A DNA stretch of 64,000 nt from Neurospora crassa OR74A (taxonomy: Eukaryota; Ascomycota; Sordariomycetes; Sordariales; Sordariaceae): assembly GCF_000182925.2 (NCBI RefSeq), contig NC_026501.1:2790001-2854000 (forward strand). Direction: 5' to 3'. The notes beneath the pieces are model-generated. The model worked only from the letters and a program-made list of their open reading frames with translations, did no database searches and was not told the DNA's origin. Of this stretch, positions 13,801 to 26,000 are shown piece by piece. The position numbers and the translations under genes were made by a program. Positions within the stretch are counted from its first letter, which is position 1. Every line of letters starts with the position of its first letter.

Positions 13801-15435
13801 CAGGTGTGCCCCAGTTACCTAACGCCAACAAGCGAATAATCTCTGCGCCATCCAGCAAATAGTAACATGGGCTGTCGAGCTCAGGGAGCGTCTCATGGTA
13901 CTGTTACAGGACAGCTGCGGAGATTGACAAATACTTTTGGGTCAGCACAGTGTCTGCTCATTCATGAGAAATCTGGAAAACCAAGAACATGTATAATTGT
14001 CGTTGCAATGCAAGCCAGGCTCCAATAGTGTAGAAGCATCTATCTCGCTGGGCTCGGTTTATGATTGTCTGCCACTTCTGCTGAAACTTCTACGTCGCTT
14101 GCATCGATCATGCATGGCGCTATTCCCGCGCTTGAAGCTGTCTGGTACAAACCAAGAGGACTATGACAAAGAATCGAGTCGCAAAAGGACTTGACTGTCA
14201 TGATCGAACATGTTTCGAATTGTTTTAGTCGCGGCATCGCGAACTGAAGTGAGAGGCGTGCGAATAGCCGAGAGTCCTGCAGGTCACCGGGGTCAGCCGG
14301 AGCATGTGGCACTAGTGTAGCATCTCAATGGGAACTAGTCTGGGGATGTCAAAGAACCTCAGAAGGCTTTCGGGATGGACGAGGCAAAGTGACAAGAAGA
14401 GTGGATGGAGACGCGCAGGCATTTTGGTGGGGCTCTGGGGAAGGTGCCCTGGGTGCTTACATAGTATCGGATGTAGGTGCGGTTCCTGTGCGTGATGCCC
14501 TGTTCATCCCATCGCAACCCATCTGGATCGCATCCATCCCATAGGTAAGGTAGGTATGGGCTTGAGTGATGTCGTTCCATGGCAAGAGGCACTCGTGGCA
14601 CTGGATACATACCTATGGAGGTACTCTCTTCGGCGCAACATGGATATCCCCTCCAAAATGGACAACTTCCACTTCACAGCCCCAGAATTTACCAGGCCTG
14701 CAGGCGGCGTGCGGCCAGGCAATTGCAGGCTTAAAGGAGGCCAAACTGAGCACGGGCTTGTCGGTGTCTGGGCTCTGGGGTAGGCCGGAACAGACTGGCC
14801 AATCAGAGCGCGCCCCTCCCGTGCTGAGAGGAACTGTGATCTCGAAGCGTCCAGTCCGCCTAGCCTCCATTGGATCCAGTCACCCACCCGTCCACCCATC
14901 ATCCACCCCGGGCCATCCACACTGGCTGCCAGGACTCCATCCTCGCTCCTACCTTTCTTCTCTCTGGCTTCAGTTTTGCTGCGTCCTGTCGTCTTGCTAC
15001 CTTTCTGGCCCAGTTCGTTGCGCAAACCCAGACGCGGACACGGACAGTGAAGACACCAGCCAGGCCTCGCGACCCGGCTCTCTGTCAGACGGGATATCAG
15101 TCGGACGGGGACTGTCGCTGTCATCCCATAGCCAGAAGTAATAAACCACAACTTTACCCAAGCATACAGCCTACAGTCAAGATCTCCAGTCGAGAACCAC
15201 AGTCGACACCCTACACAGAGCTCTGTGGTTCCCGCCCTCGACAGCCTCAAGTGCCACTAGTGACTCGGCCACTACCACCTCCTCTACTACCGTCGCTTCG
15301 CTACGGGAACCCAAGACATCGATCCCCATACAAATGGTTCAACAACCGTCCAACCTCATCACCACCGTCAGTCCGCGACAAACCCAGCGGCAACGACACT
15401 GAACCCTGGCCTGACTGCCCTCGACCTTTTGCGCC
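10815..15435. other. Long intergenic stretch before the glucose sensor gene
   Basis: About 4.6 kb without a gene I can support. The longest ORFs (about 115 codons near 12077-12421; 233 codons at 14870-15571) start at non-ATG codons and show no domain composition. The last ~900 bp is C/T-rich and likely holds the promoter and leader of the transporter gene. It contains SYGGRG-type sequences (for example 14775-14780 and 14906-14911 on the minus strand) that fit binding sites of the carbon repressor CRE-1/CreA, which are short and occur often by chance. Confidence 0.5.
15334..15402 (+). promoter_or_regulatory. Upstream ORF in the rco-3 leader
   Basis: A complete ATG-to-TGA reading frame of 22 codons (begins MVQQPSNLITTV) ends 33 nt before the transporter ATG at 15436. 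It is in a different frame and does not overlap the main ORF. If the transcript starts upstream of 15334, as the C/T-rich leader-like sequence suggests, scanning ribosomes would meet it first. The transcription start is not known from sequence. Confidence 0.5.
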
Positions 15436-17469
15436 ATGGCGATCTTCGCCATGGGCTGGCAGAAGCCCGACAATGTCGCTGGCTCATCTGCCCCAGCGAT
15501 TATGGTCGGCCTGTTTGTCGCCACAGGCGGCTTACTCCTTGGCTATGACACTGGGTAAGCCTCTCTTCTGAATGCACTCGGGCGCGGCGAGCACGTCGAT
15601 GCGACGGATAGCATATGCCATGGGGCATGCAATGGCATCTGCGATGGATACTGGCTTGATGCTGCGTTGTCGCAGACCAGACGACCAGGCCCTCGAGATA
15701 ACACCAAACTAAAGTGCTAACTATGCACCTCTGGCTTGTAGAACCATCAACGGCATTCTTGCCATGAAATCGTTCAAAGACCACTTTTCAACCGGCTACA
15801 TCGACGGCAACGGACAGCCTGGCATATACCCAAAGGAGAGTGCGTTAATCGTTGCCATGCTCAGCGCCGGAACCGCCATCGGAGCCTTACTCGCTGCGCC
15901 TCTCGGAGATCACTATGGACGTCGCCGGTCCCTTATTGGCGCCATCGGAATTTTCGTAATAGGCGCCATCCTGCAGGTTTGTGCATATAACATCGATCTG
16001 TTGGTGGCAGGAAGGTGTGTACTTTTACCCCTAGGCTTTGCTTGGCGCATTCCTGAACTAACGTGGACAATATCAGGACGGTTGCCGGTGTTGGTATCGG
16101 CATTGTCTCAGTGCTTGTCCCCTTATATCAGTCTGAGATGGCACCCAAGTGGATTCGAGGAACACTGGTGTGCACCTACCAACTCTCCATCACCATGGGG
16201 CTTCTTGCCGCTGCCGTGGTCAACATCCTCACATACAAATTGAAGACAGCTGCTGCCTACCGGGTACCAATAGGACTTCAGCTAACCTGGGCCTGCGTCT
16301 TGGCCCTGGGCTTGACCGTGTTACCCGAAACTCCTCGTTACCTCATCAAACGTGGAGACAAGAACGCCGCTGCGCTTTCTCTCAGTCGGCTGCGTCGACT
16401 GGACATTACTCACCCTGCCTTGGTCGAGGAGCTTGCCGAAATCGAAGCAAACCATCAATACGAGATGGCACTGGGTCCCGACTCTTACAAGGACATTCTC
16501 TTTGGCGAACCTCACCTTGGCCGTCGCACGTTTACAGGTTGCTGTCTGCAGATGCTACAACAGCTTACCGGCGTGAACTTTATCATGTACTATGGAACCA
16601 CCTTTTTTAATAACGCTGGCGTTGGAAACCCCTTCAAGATCTCTCTCATCATGCAAGTCATCAACACAGCATCGACCATACCCGGATTGTTCGTAGTCGA
16701 ATCATGGGGCCGGCGTCGGCTCTTGATGGTGGGCGCCATAGGCATGGCCATCTGTCAGCTGCTGATCGCTGCCTTCGCGACGGCCAGCGGCTCCAACAAC
16801 CTATCAGCACAGAACAAGGTCCTCATTACCTTTGTTGCGATATACATCTTCTTCTTTGCTGCATCATGGGGCCCAGTTGTATGGGTCGTCACCTCCGAGA
16901 TTTATCCGCTCAAGGTTAGAGCCAAATCCATGTCGATAACTACGGCTTCAAATTGGTTCCTCAATTTTGGCATCGCCTACGGCACCCCGTATATGCAAAC
17001 GAACAGTGCAGCGAGCGACGAAAGCTCGATAGATCTCGGCTCTAAAGTGTTTTTCGTATGGGGCGCGTTTTGCATAGTAGCGGTCGGCTTTGTATGGTGT
17101 ATGGTTTACGAGACTAGCAAGATCAGTCTCGAACAAATTGATGAGATGTACGAGAGAGTTGACCATGCGTGGCACAGCAGGCGCTTCGAACCTAGTTGGA
17201 GTTTCCAGGAGATGCGAGACCTTGGCTTCTCCGATGGCGGCATACCGCCAACGCAGCAGCTGCAGCAGCAGCCGCAGCAGCCGCAGCAGCAACAACAACA
17301 ACACCACCAACAACAACAACACCAACTACAAGTTGACCTACAGCAATCGCAGTCACGCACTAGCAACTCCAGCACGTCTCAAACCGACACGGGCGGGAGC
17401 AATAACACCGGGGCGTCACAAGACGATAAACTTGTGGCATCCTTGGGCAACATCGATCTCAGCTATTGA
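15436..17469 (+). CDS. rco-3: RCO-3-type glucose sensor / MFS sugar transporter
   Basis: Spliced CDS of 594 aa in exons 15436-15554, 15742-16014 and 16077-17469 (introns 187 and 62 nt). An in-frame stop lies just upstream (15412), fixing the ATG at 15436. It is a twelve-helix major facilitator with the sugar-porter signatures: GGLLLGYDTG in helix 1, GDHYGRRRS in loop 2-3, PETPRYLIKRG in the central loop, QQLTGVNFIMYYG in helix 7, GRRRLL in loop 8-9 and SEIYPLKVRAKS in loop 10-11. The cytosolic C-tail is long and Gln-rich (17254-17360), encoded by CAG/CAA repeats, as expected for sensors that signal rather than only transport. I recognise it as the orthologue of N. crassa RCO-3, needed for glucose-regulated gene expression and conidiation control. 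It acts in the plasma membrane. The neighbouring alpha-glucosidase (19662-23046) could supply its ligand; that link is inference. Confidence 0.92.
17254..17345 (+). repeat. CAG/CAA tract encoding a poly-Gln segment in rco-3
   Basis: Imperfect CAG/CAA/CAC triplets encode Gln runs with Pro and His in the C-terminal cytosolic tail of the transporter. Such tracts vary in length between strains through replication slippage. Mixed CAG and CAA codons suggest selection to keep the Gln. Confidence 0.8.
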
Positions 17470-19661
17470 CTTTTTTTTTGTTTTGATTTTACGCTTATGG
17501 GTGGGGAAATCGCCGGTCGCTTTTGGGCTACAATTTCCCTCGAGCTTTCTGGATATCAGCGACGGAGTTAGCGTGTTGGAGTTTGGAGCTTTTTTGGATT
17601 TGGGGAAAAAAAAACTTTTGGGTATCAACTCTTTGATCATCATTCTGAATATTTGTTTTTGATTTTGGGTGGCATTACTTCGGGGCGCTGTAGCTCTTGA
17701 TCCCGCTTTGTTCCTTGCAGGCCATATCCTTGGGACATGGGCTTCGGATGACACCCATCGGATGCTTTACAGAATGTCTGTCTGCCCATTGTTGGTTATG
17801 GGCAGGTCGAGCAGTGTACATGGTGCAGTTATCTGGGCCCTGATGAGGTTTTTGTGTCAAGGAATCAAAGACGATGGAGCTCTTCGTGGCGCGAGCTGGT
17901 TTTTATATCCATCACAGCGAACAACGACCCTCAAACGACGTGGCATCATGTTGCTGGAAACGTGACACATCTATGCACATGTACCTCATTGTGCAATATA
18001 GACAGCCTGTGTCACAGACAAGCGGGATGTGCTTGATGAAGTTCTGAGGGTACCCCGAACGGAACATGCAAGTAACCTTGCAGTGATGCTGGCGGGAAGG
18101 GAATCACGATTTTCTCTGGAGGAACCCGCCACGCTGCATTGTCTTCGTCTAAACGCAAACGGCACGAATGACTAGCGACTAACATCAGTACTACTGGTAC
18201 CTACATTTATTGAGGGAGGACGATGTAACATCAAAGGTTGAGCATCTAGGGGACAACAGAGTGGTTCTATGTTTGTGAAGGTTTGATACCATCCATATCT
18301 GCCCCGGGATGTCAATTGGCTGATGCCGCCTGGGTTCAGCTCGTCTGATCTGGATCATCCGAACTCGACTCAAAGTTGGGAACGAAAAAACAGCCAGATC
18401 TGGAACTTCGTAATCTGTGATGCCTGGGATATCATGTAGTACAGAGAAAGCTATTGCGTAGCCGTGAGGTGTTTAATAGGTCATTTGGGGCATCTTGTGG
18501 TCATTTCCTTTTCACTGGTATCGCCTCACGGCTCGCATCGACTTAGTGGATTGATTGATCCTAGCTTGTATTATCTTCCATTCATTCGACTCATAACTCC
18601 TTCGACCGGACATCTTCCATTTTTCTCTCATACTTCTCCGCCCCGAATAGCACTTTCTCAGTTCGGACAGCGACCATTTCAGCTTCACATCTTAACGTCG
18701 GGCATGTCGGCCGCACTTGTTCTCAACCAGACAACACCTCAGTGAAGGCGTTGTATACTTTCGCTCTGCGGTCATCCTCGGCAACAACTACCGCCCCGGA
18801 TATTCATTGCCTGGTTCCCCAAGACGTTGTTACCTTGCCAACTGCGGCGGCATATAAGTTTCGGTCCGACCAAGGCAGGTGCTCCGGGAGGCTGGTTTAG
18901 CTTTAACGAACTCCCGCTATTGATTGGTGCCCGCAAATCTGCGTGAACCAACGTCGATCAGGTCCGACCATGATGCGTCCGGGGAAGATTGGACAAACAC
19001 AATTGGAGAGGATTACCTTTACGACAACAGGATTGGCATGGATGACACAAATATACGGCTCGCAGTTGCAAGCGCAAGTGCAGCAGCAACCCCACGAAGC
19101 ACATCCGAACTTGAATCCTATTGCCGTGCCTGTCGCCGGAAGCTACCTTAGACACAGAGATTTTGACATTTTCAAGGTAAGTCCCGCTTTCCTATCCCAG
19201 CCGAGAATCCGTAGATAGCATGATGAAAGGTATTTATTTGGCTCCCTCGTATGTTCATTTTCCAGCTCCAACCATCACAGTTTCTTTCGCTTGGCTGAGC
19301 AGCAAGGGGTTGACCAACAACGTTGGGATAGCTACTCTACCAGTTTTGGACTCTTAATTACCCTCTCCAAGCAGCAGTCCTCCTCGCTCAGCTGCTCTTC
19401 GTCAACCCAGTCTACGCGGCCTCGAAGAGTAGACGGAACGACTCAAGCTCAGGAAAATCCGGCACACAACTAGTGTCGAAATCCTTCCTCGACTTTGACG
19501 GAGTTTACCAGCTCGAGGGCTCCTTCGGCGACAATCTACGAGCATCGACGTACCTGGGTATTTCCATATTTTTATATTGCCTGTTGGGCATCTTCTTCAT
19601 ATCCCAAGGTCTACGTGGGATACGACAAGTCGGGGGGACCGTCAAACCGGGTTTACTCGTC
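17470..19661. other. Intergenic / leader before the GH31 gene, including an open upstream frame
   Basis: The stretch follows the transporter stop. The first ~1.2 kb shows nothing clear. From about 18970 a frame is open up to a strong donor (GTAAGT at 19177). After a possible acceptor at 19343 the frame of the GH31 gene is open without stop down to its ATG at 19662. This is either a spliced 5' leader or an N-terminal extension (see findings). A CCGGGG sequence at 18979-18984 fits a CRE-1 site. Confidence 0.5.
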
Positions 19662-22600
19662 ATGGCCGTCTTCACATCGGCTTCCTTCTTTCTTCTTGCG
19701 GCTCTTGTCCCTCAATGGACATCTGCTCAACATGTATCTGTGGTTGCAACGTCATCTGGACCTGGTGTGTTGAGCGGGACGGTGGCAGGGGATTCCCCTA
19801 TGTTCACTTTCCCAGCTTCGGCTGACATCGGACCAAATGTCTTACCGAACATTTTCGACCCGCAAGCAGTTAATGTTCAAAGCGTCTGTCCAGGATATAC
19901 AGCTGCTAATGCACAAAAGACGGAGAAGGGACTCACGGCTGACTTGACCCTTGCTGGCCCTCCCTGCAATGTCTATGGCAACGACATCGAGCACCTGAAG
20001 CTTACCATTGAGTTTCAGGCGGACAATCGGATCAATGTCCAGATTCAACCTCGCTATACTGGCCCCGGTAATGAAACCTGGTTCATACTTCCTGAGGTGC
20101 TCGTGCCACGACCAGAGGCCGAGCCTGATGCGAATGCCGCTAGAAGCAAGCTGGAAATCTCGTGGTCGAATGAGCCCACCTTCTCCTTCACAGTGAAGCG
20201 TAAGGAGACTGGAGATGTCTTGTTCACGACCGAGGGCCGTGTCCTTGTTTATGAGGATCAGTTCATCGAGTTCGGCTCCTCTTTACCCGAGAATTACAAC
20301 CTGTATGGTCTCGGCGAAGTTATGCATGGCTTTAGACTGGGGAACAATCTGACACGTAAGTCTCTTTACTTAACATGAATGTGCATCGTGGATTGCATCT
20401 GACTAACACCATCTCCAGGCACGCTGTTCGCTGCGGATGTGGGCGACAACCTCGATGCCAACATCTACGGCAACCACCCGATCTATCTCGACACCAGATA
20501 CTTCACCAAGGACGAGTCTGGAAAATTAAGCTACGTTTCCGACCCAGCAGACAAGAATGCCAAATATGTTTCGTATACAAACGGTGTCTTCCTTCGAAAT
20601 GCTCATGCACAGGAAGTGCTCCTTCGACCCGAAGGTATCACCTGGAGGACTCTCGGCGGAAGCATCGATTTGTACTTCTTTGAGGGACCTTTTGCTCAGG
20701 ATATCATCAAGTCTTATCAGCTCAGTACCGTTGGTCTTCCTGCAATGCAGCAGTATTGGACTCTTGGCTTTCACCAATGTCGCTGGGGATACTCGAACTG
20801 GACTGTTGTGAAGGATGTCGTTGACAATTTCCGCAAGTTTGGCATCCCGTTGGAGACAATCTGGAGTGAGTGAACCCAAGTCCTTCAGCATCAGAATCTT
20901 CCCCATCCATGCTTTTACTGACTTTTTTAAGCCGACATTGATTACATGAAGGGCTATCGTGACTTTGAAAACGACCCTGATCAGTTCAGCTACGAGGAAG
21001 GCGCCAGGTTCCTCGAGGAGCTTCACAAGAATCACCAGCACTACGTGCCGATTGTCGACTCGGCCATCTATGTTCCAAATCCTGACAAGCCAGAAGATGA
21101 TTACGAACCTTACCACCGTGGACTCGAAGCTGATGCTTTCATCATGAACCCAGACGGTTCGCTCTATATCGGTGCAGTGTGGCCTGGCTACACCGTGTTT
21201 CCGGACTGGATTGGTGCCGCCCTCAACGGTACAGGTACCGTCGGCTGGTGGACGGACGAGTTTGTTAGGTACTATAAGAAGGTCGCTTTTGATGGCATCT
21301 GGATTGACATGAGCGAGGTTGCTTCTTTCTGCATCGGAAGCTGTGGCACGGGCAACCTGACGCTCAATCCGGTTCATCCACCATGGGGTCTTCCCGGTGA
21401 GCCAGGCGCTCTTGTGCTCGATTACCCCGAAGGTTTTGAAAAAACCAACGCGAGTGAGGCATCCTCTGCAACGTCGGTTTACAAAACGCAGAACCCAGAC
21501 CCCACGACTACAGCCAGCACCACTAGCACTACTTCTTACCTCAGGACGACACCGACTCCTGGAGTGCGCAATATCAACTATCCACCATATGTCATCAACA
21601 ACTTCCACGGCGACATTGGTACTCACGCCCTGAGCCCCAATGGTACCCACCATGGCGGCACAGTCGACTATGACTTCCACAACTTGTTCGGCCATCAGAT
21701 CCTCCACGCAACCTACCAGGCACTTCTCAAAGTCTTTGAGGGCAAGCGTCCTTTTATCATCGGCCGCAGCACCTTTGCGGGTTCTGGCAAATGGGCCGGT
21801 CACTGGGGTGGTGATAACTATTCCCTATGGGCGTTTCTGTACTTTAGCATTCCCCAGGCCCTATCCTTCTCCATCTTCGGTTTCCCCATGTTCGGCGTAG
21901 ATACCTGCGGCTTCAATGGCAACACGGACCACGAGCTGTGCTCACGATGGATGCAGCTCAGCGCCTTTTTCCCATTCTACCGCAACCACAACGTCCGTGG
22001 CGCCATCAGCCAGGAGCCCTACGTGTGGAGCTCTGTGATCGATGCGTCCAAGAAGGCGATGAGGATTCGATACCTCCTGCTCCCGTACATGTACACACTT
22101 ATGGCCCAGGCCAGCCTGTCTGGAGATACGGTCATGCGCGCACTCTCGTGGGAGTTCCCGCAAGAGCCGTGGTTGGCGGATGCGGATCGCCAGTTCATGT
22201 TGGGCAGCGCGGTGATGGTGACACCATGTCTTGTTCAAGGGGCCAATACAGTGGACGGCGTGTTTCCTGGAGTTGGCGATGGGACCATCTGGTATGATTG
22301 GTATACATACAAGGCCGCCAGTGAGGGTGTTCAGCCTGGGGAGAATGTAACGATCGATGCACCTCTGGGACACATTCCGGTTTTTCTACGGGGTGGCCAT
22401 GTCATTCCAGTGCAAGAGCCGGGCATGACTACGACGGAGAGCAGACAAAATGAGTGGAGTGTCATCGTTGCTCTTGATGGTGCGGGTAAGGCGAATGGTA
22501 CGTTGTATCTGGATGATGGTGAGAGTTTGGAGCCGGGTGAGAATGTGAAGTGGGTTGATGTGAGTCTTCTTCCGTTCTTTCTATTTTTCTTCTCTTTTCC

Positions 22601-23046
22601 GTGAGTGTTCAGTCGGTCGATTGCCACTCGCTCCTCTCGCGACAAGGTCGAAAGTGCTAACCGGGTTTGGCTGTTTCTAGTTCACGGTTGAGAAGAACTC
22701 ATTTCGAGTGACACCTCAGGGCAAGTACCTTGACCGAAACTCACTGGCCAACGTCACGATCCTGGGAGTGGCCGAGGCACCTCTGGGAGTGGCTATTAAT
22801 AGTCATCTGCTCGGATCAGCTTCTTGGTCCTACGACTCCGAGGGGAAGTTCCTTTCGGTAACCGAGCTGCAGGACAACTTCAAGGAAGGGGCGTGGGCAT
22901 CCAACTGGACGCTGTCGTGGAACTCGGCCTCAAACTCGGGCTCGTCTCCTGTTCAGGGAGGCGGCGGCAGGCTCGAGTTCAGCACGCCCAATTTGCTCCA
23001 TGCAGCTGCTTTCGGCATCCTTTTTGGCCGCATGTTTGTAGTTTAG
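19662..23046 (+). CDS. Secreted GH31 alpha-glucosidase, probably GPI-anchored
   Basis: Spliced CDS of 1044 aa in exons 19662-20355, 20419-20865, 20932-22559 and 22681-23046 (introns 63, 66 and 121 nt, all in phase). The chosen ATG gives a typical signal peptide (MAVFTSASFFLLAALVPQWTSA); the frame is open further upstream but has no nearer ATG. Family GH31 enzymes release glucose from the non-reducing ends of maltose, malto-oligosaccharides and starch. The catalytic nucleophile is the Asp of WIDMSE (residue ~506) and the acid/base the Asp of HWGGDN (~675). ETIWTDIDYM is restored across intron 2. A Ser/Thr/Pro-rich insert near residues 555-590 is common in fungal secreted members. The C-terminus has a small-residue stretch (NSGSSPVQGGGG) followed by a hydrophobic tail, LLHAAAFGILFGRMFVV, fitting a GPI signal, so wall or plasma membrane attachment is inferred. 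Several NxS/T sites are present. Confidence 0.93.
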
Positions 23047-26000
23047 TTGCGGATCCGACGTTCAGCCAAGCACAGACAGCCGGTCTGCGGGCGCTTGAAG
23101 CTCGACGTGCTTTGATAAGCGACCGAGCGAGCTTGGCTTTTGGTTGGGAATAGTAAGGTAGGTAGGTACTGTATGATAAACAGCGGAAGAAGTGGGATAT
23201 CGGGGGTCGGGGCGGCATGACGTTATTTAATGCCCGCCGGATCATGATTAAAGGATGCATGAGCGCAGTGTAACTACTAGTAGGTACCCTAGGTACTGTT
23301 TTATCTGTCCGTCCGACAAAGTCACCGTATCTGGCAAACCGACCTTCAAGTTGTTACCTGGACATCCTGTGTCATAATCTACCTACCTAGACCGCAGGAA
23401 AAGGCTGACCAGATCGATCCGTCCGAGTAGGTCGGTTGTTGAGGAGGCGTCACGACTAGGTACCTCTAGGTAGGTAACTTGAGTCAGGAGTGCAGTGCAG
23501 TGCGGTGCGCTGCAGCAGTCGGTTACGAAACCCTCGGGTTCGCCCGAGTTGAGTACGGTACTTACCTAGTGTAAGTTTCACACCCAGCCTGCCTAGGTAG
23601 TAATCCCAGCTGTTAGAAGGGGTAGTAGAGCGATTTATTTTCACATAATCAAGAAATGCCATCACTAACAGAAGCAATCAGGCCATCACTTCAGAGACCT
23701 CTAGAGGTACTTGGAGGTACTTACGAGTCTCGTCGTTTTCTGTCCTCCTGCCGCATATCGTCAGCGAGCCGGGGAAGGAGCAACCGCGATTGGACCCGAA
23801 AGTCAAGCGCGCAGTGAGCGAGATGGAAAGAGCGAGCTGAGAATGTCGACTCGGAAACTTCAGTTTGCCGCGTGCAGTGCGATCGATTCTGGAGTACCTG
23901 TGTTCTTGCCTTGCGTGAGCCTCGGTTTCGTTGTGATGAGTGTCATGACCAGGGGCACTTGTCGATGAGTGCAGTGGAATAAAGGGGCCAATCCGACACT
24001 CGTGTTTACTTATTTCCTCTCTGGGTGTTCTGCGCGATACAAGTTGGCCACTGCACCTCTTCACCTCTTCCACTGCTGCTTTTTCCTTACCGCGAATCCT
24101 TCAGTTGTCATGACCACTGCACTGCATCTCATAGGACTAGACTCCTTCCCTTTGGGCATGACCGCCAATGTCCCTCGCTCATGAAATGAGTGTACTGTAC
24201 TGAGGGTTATCGCGTTGGGTAGAGGTACCTCTAGAGGTAGGTACATTTGGACGTCTTGATGCAGAATGTTCAGATGCCGCGTTTCCAAGTTCTCGAATCT
24301 TCCATTTATGTGTAGAGGTACCTGCCTCTATTGCATCTCCCATCGTTCCGCAAATCATCGACCATCGCGAAGATCTCATCAACGTAACATGGCTTTTGCA
24401 ATCACAGAATATTAGTAGTCGGGTCACTTTGAGGCGGACCCGACAGTAGAGGTAGAGGTAGGTACCTAGGTACAGACGGAACTGAATGTATGCCTGGTTT
24501 CCCCCTCTTGTTTGCATGTATGTAACTGCATGTCTTCCTGTACTATGCTTTGTCAACGTGGAGCTTACCTCTACATAGGTACCCTATCTGTAGTGTAGAG
24601 GTAAGTAGGTTAGGTTGGTATGCAATCCAGCCTTTGAAGCAAAGTGCCATCTCATATGTTCGATACCCGATACCGACTTCAGTACTTCTAGGTACCCTTA
24701 CTGATTGTGACTAAGCTGACATTTCTGAGCCAAAGAAAAAGAAGAAGAGGGGGGGGGACTATAGAGAGAAGGGTAAATTCAATGTAGAGCCTCCAGTTGG
24801 GGGAAGAGATGTTAAAAAGACTAGAGGTACCTAGAGATATTTCTTCGAATAAGAAAATAAATAGAAAAATAAAATAAAAAATAGAAAGAGCTCAAAGGTA
24901 AATCGTTTGCTCTTGAAAACCGTCAAGGAACATGTAAACCATTGTCGAACACCTTAAATCTGGACTTGACACCTTGGACATATCCTGTCTCTGCGAGTCC
25001 GCGATGGGTAGAAGGTCTTGGTGGTGAAGAGGTCCGTCTACCATCCACCGTCGGCGTTCACGCTCCCCATTGAAGGAGTGGCAACCAAGTTGCCTAGGTA
25101 CGCGTGACCACTATCGTGCTTCATGCTTGAACATTTAGAAAGAAAACTGGGCGAGCTAAGTGGCTTGAGAATTCAACTGTGTGTGGCTCAGCATCATCGC
25201 AATGATGATGAAAAAATAAACCGAGATGCTGGAGTTCAAGTCCAAGACCATGTACTGTCATGCGAGTGAGTTGTATCTCACTCATCTGCAGTTCGCTTAA
25301 ACACCCACTCACCACTGAGGTTGTGAACCATGGCTCATTTGGGGTTTCTCGTTCTTGTGAATATCTGAAAGGAGTTGGGTGGGAGTGTTTTATCAATCGT
25401 GGTGGTGCTCTCGCTGTTGAAAATCTGCTAGGAACGCTTTAGTTCATCACCTCATCTCTTCTTGTCCTCAAACGGGAGGACTGCAGAAACACTGCATGTG
25501 ACCTGACGGATTCGCTTTTGACAATGGGGCAGTATTTGGTCTATGAATCCCCGAGTCTCTGAATCTCAAGTCAAAAACCGAAGCTGCCATGCAGAACCGA
25601 GCCACTCGCCTCCCTATAGGCACCTGCAGGAGGCAGGTGTGCTGATTTACAGTTTCAAACAGCATGTCGAGACCTTGTAATTCGTTTGTTGGACCCGATT
25701 GGGCCTGAGTATCTGCTTTCACGCTTGAACTTTTGGGAAGATGGAAGCTGGACTTGTAAGCAGCGTGAGGATTCGGATATTTAAGGAGATCCAATTCCCC
25801 TCCAACGACGGATTGTTTTCCTATGAGCACCACACTCGAAAACATCTACTTCGCCATCTAGAGGAGTAGATACATTATACCACTTTCAAAGATCTCCTCA
25901 CCGAATCTTTTCAGCTTCAAGCCCTAATTTACTCGCTTCTTCTATATTGAGAACACATTCCTCCCTCGTTTCGCGGCATCAACTTCGACGCTTCCAGTCG

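Noticed and set aside
14870-15571. 233-codon ORF overlapping the rco-3 leader and first exon
   Set aside because: It starts at TTG, has Pro/Ser/Arg composition of a leader, and conflicts with the transporter frame.
20526-21803. 425-codon minus-strand ORF opposite the GH31 gene
   Set aside because: It spans conserved GH31 coding sequence on the other strand, crosses its intron, and has no recognisable domain.
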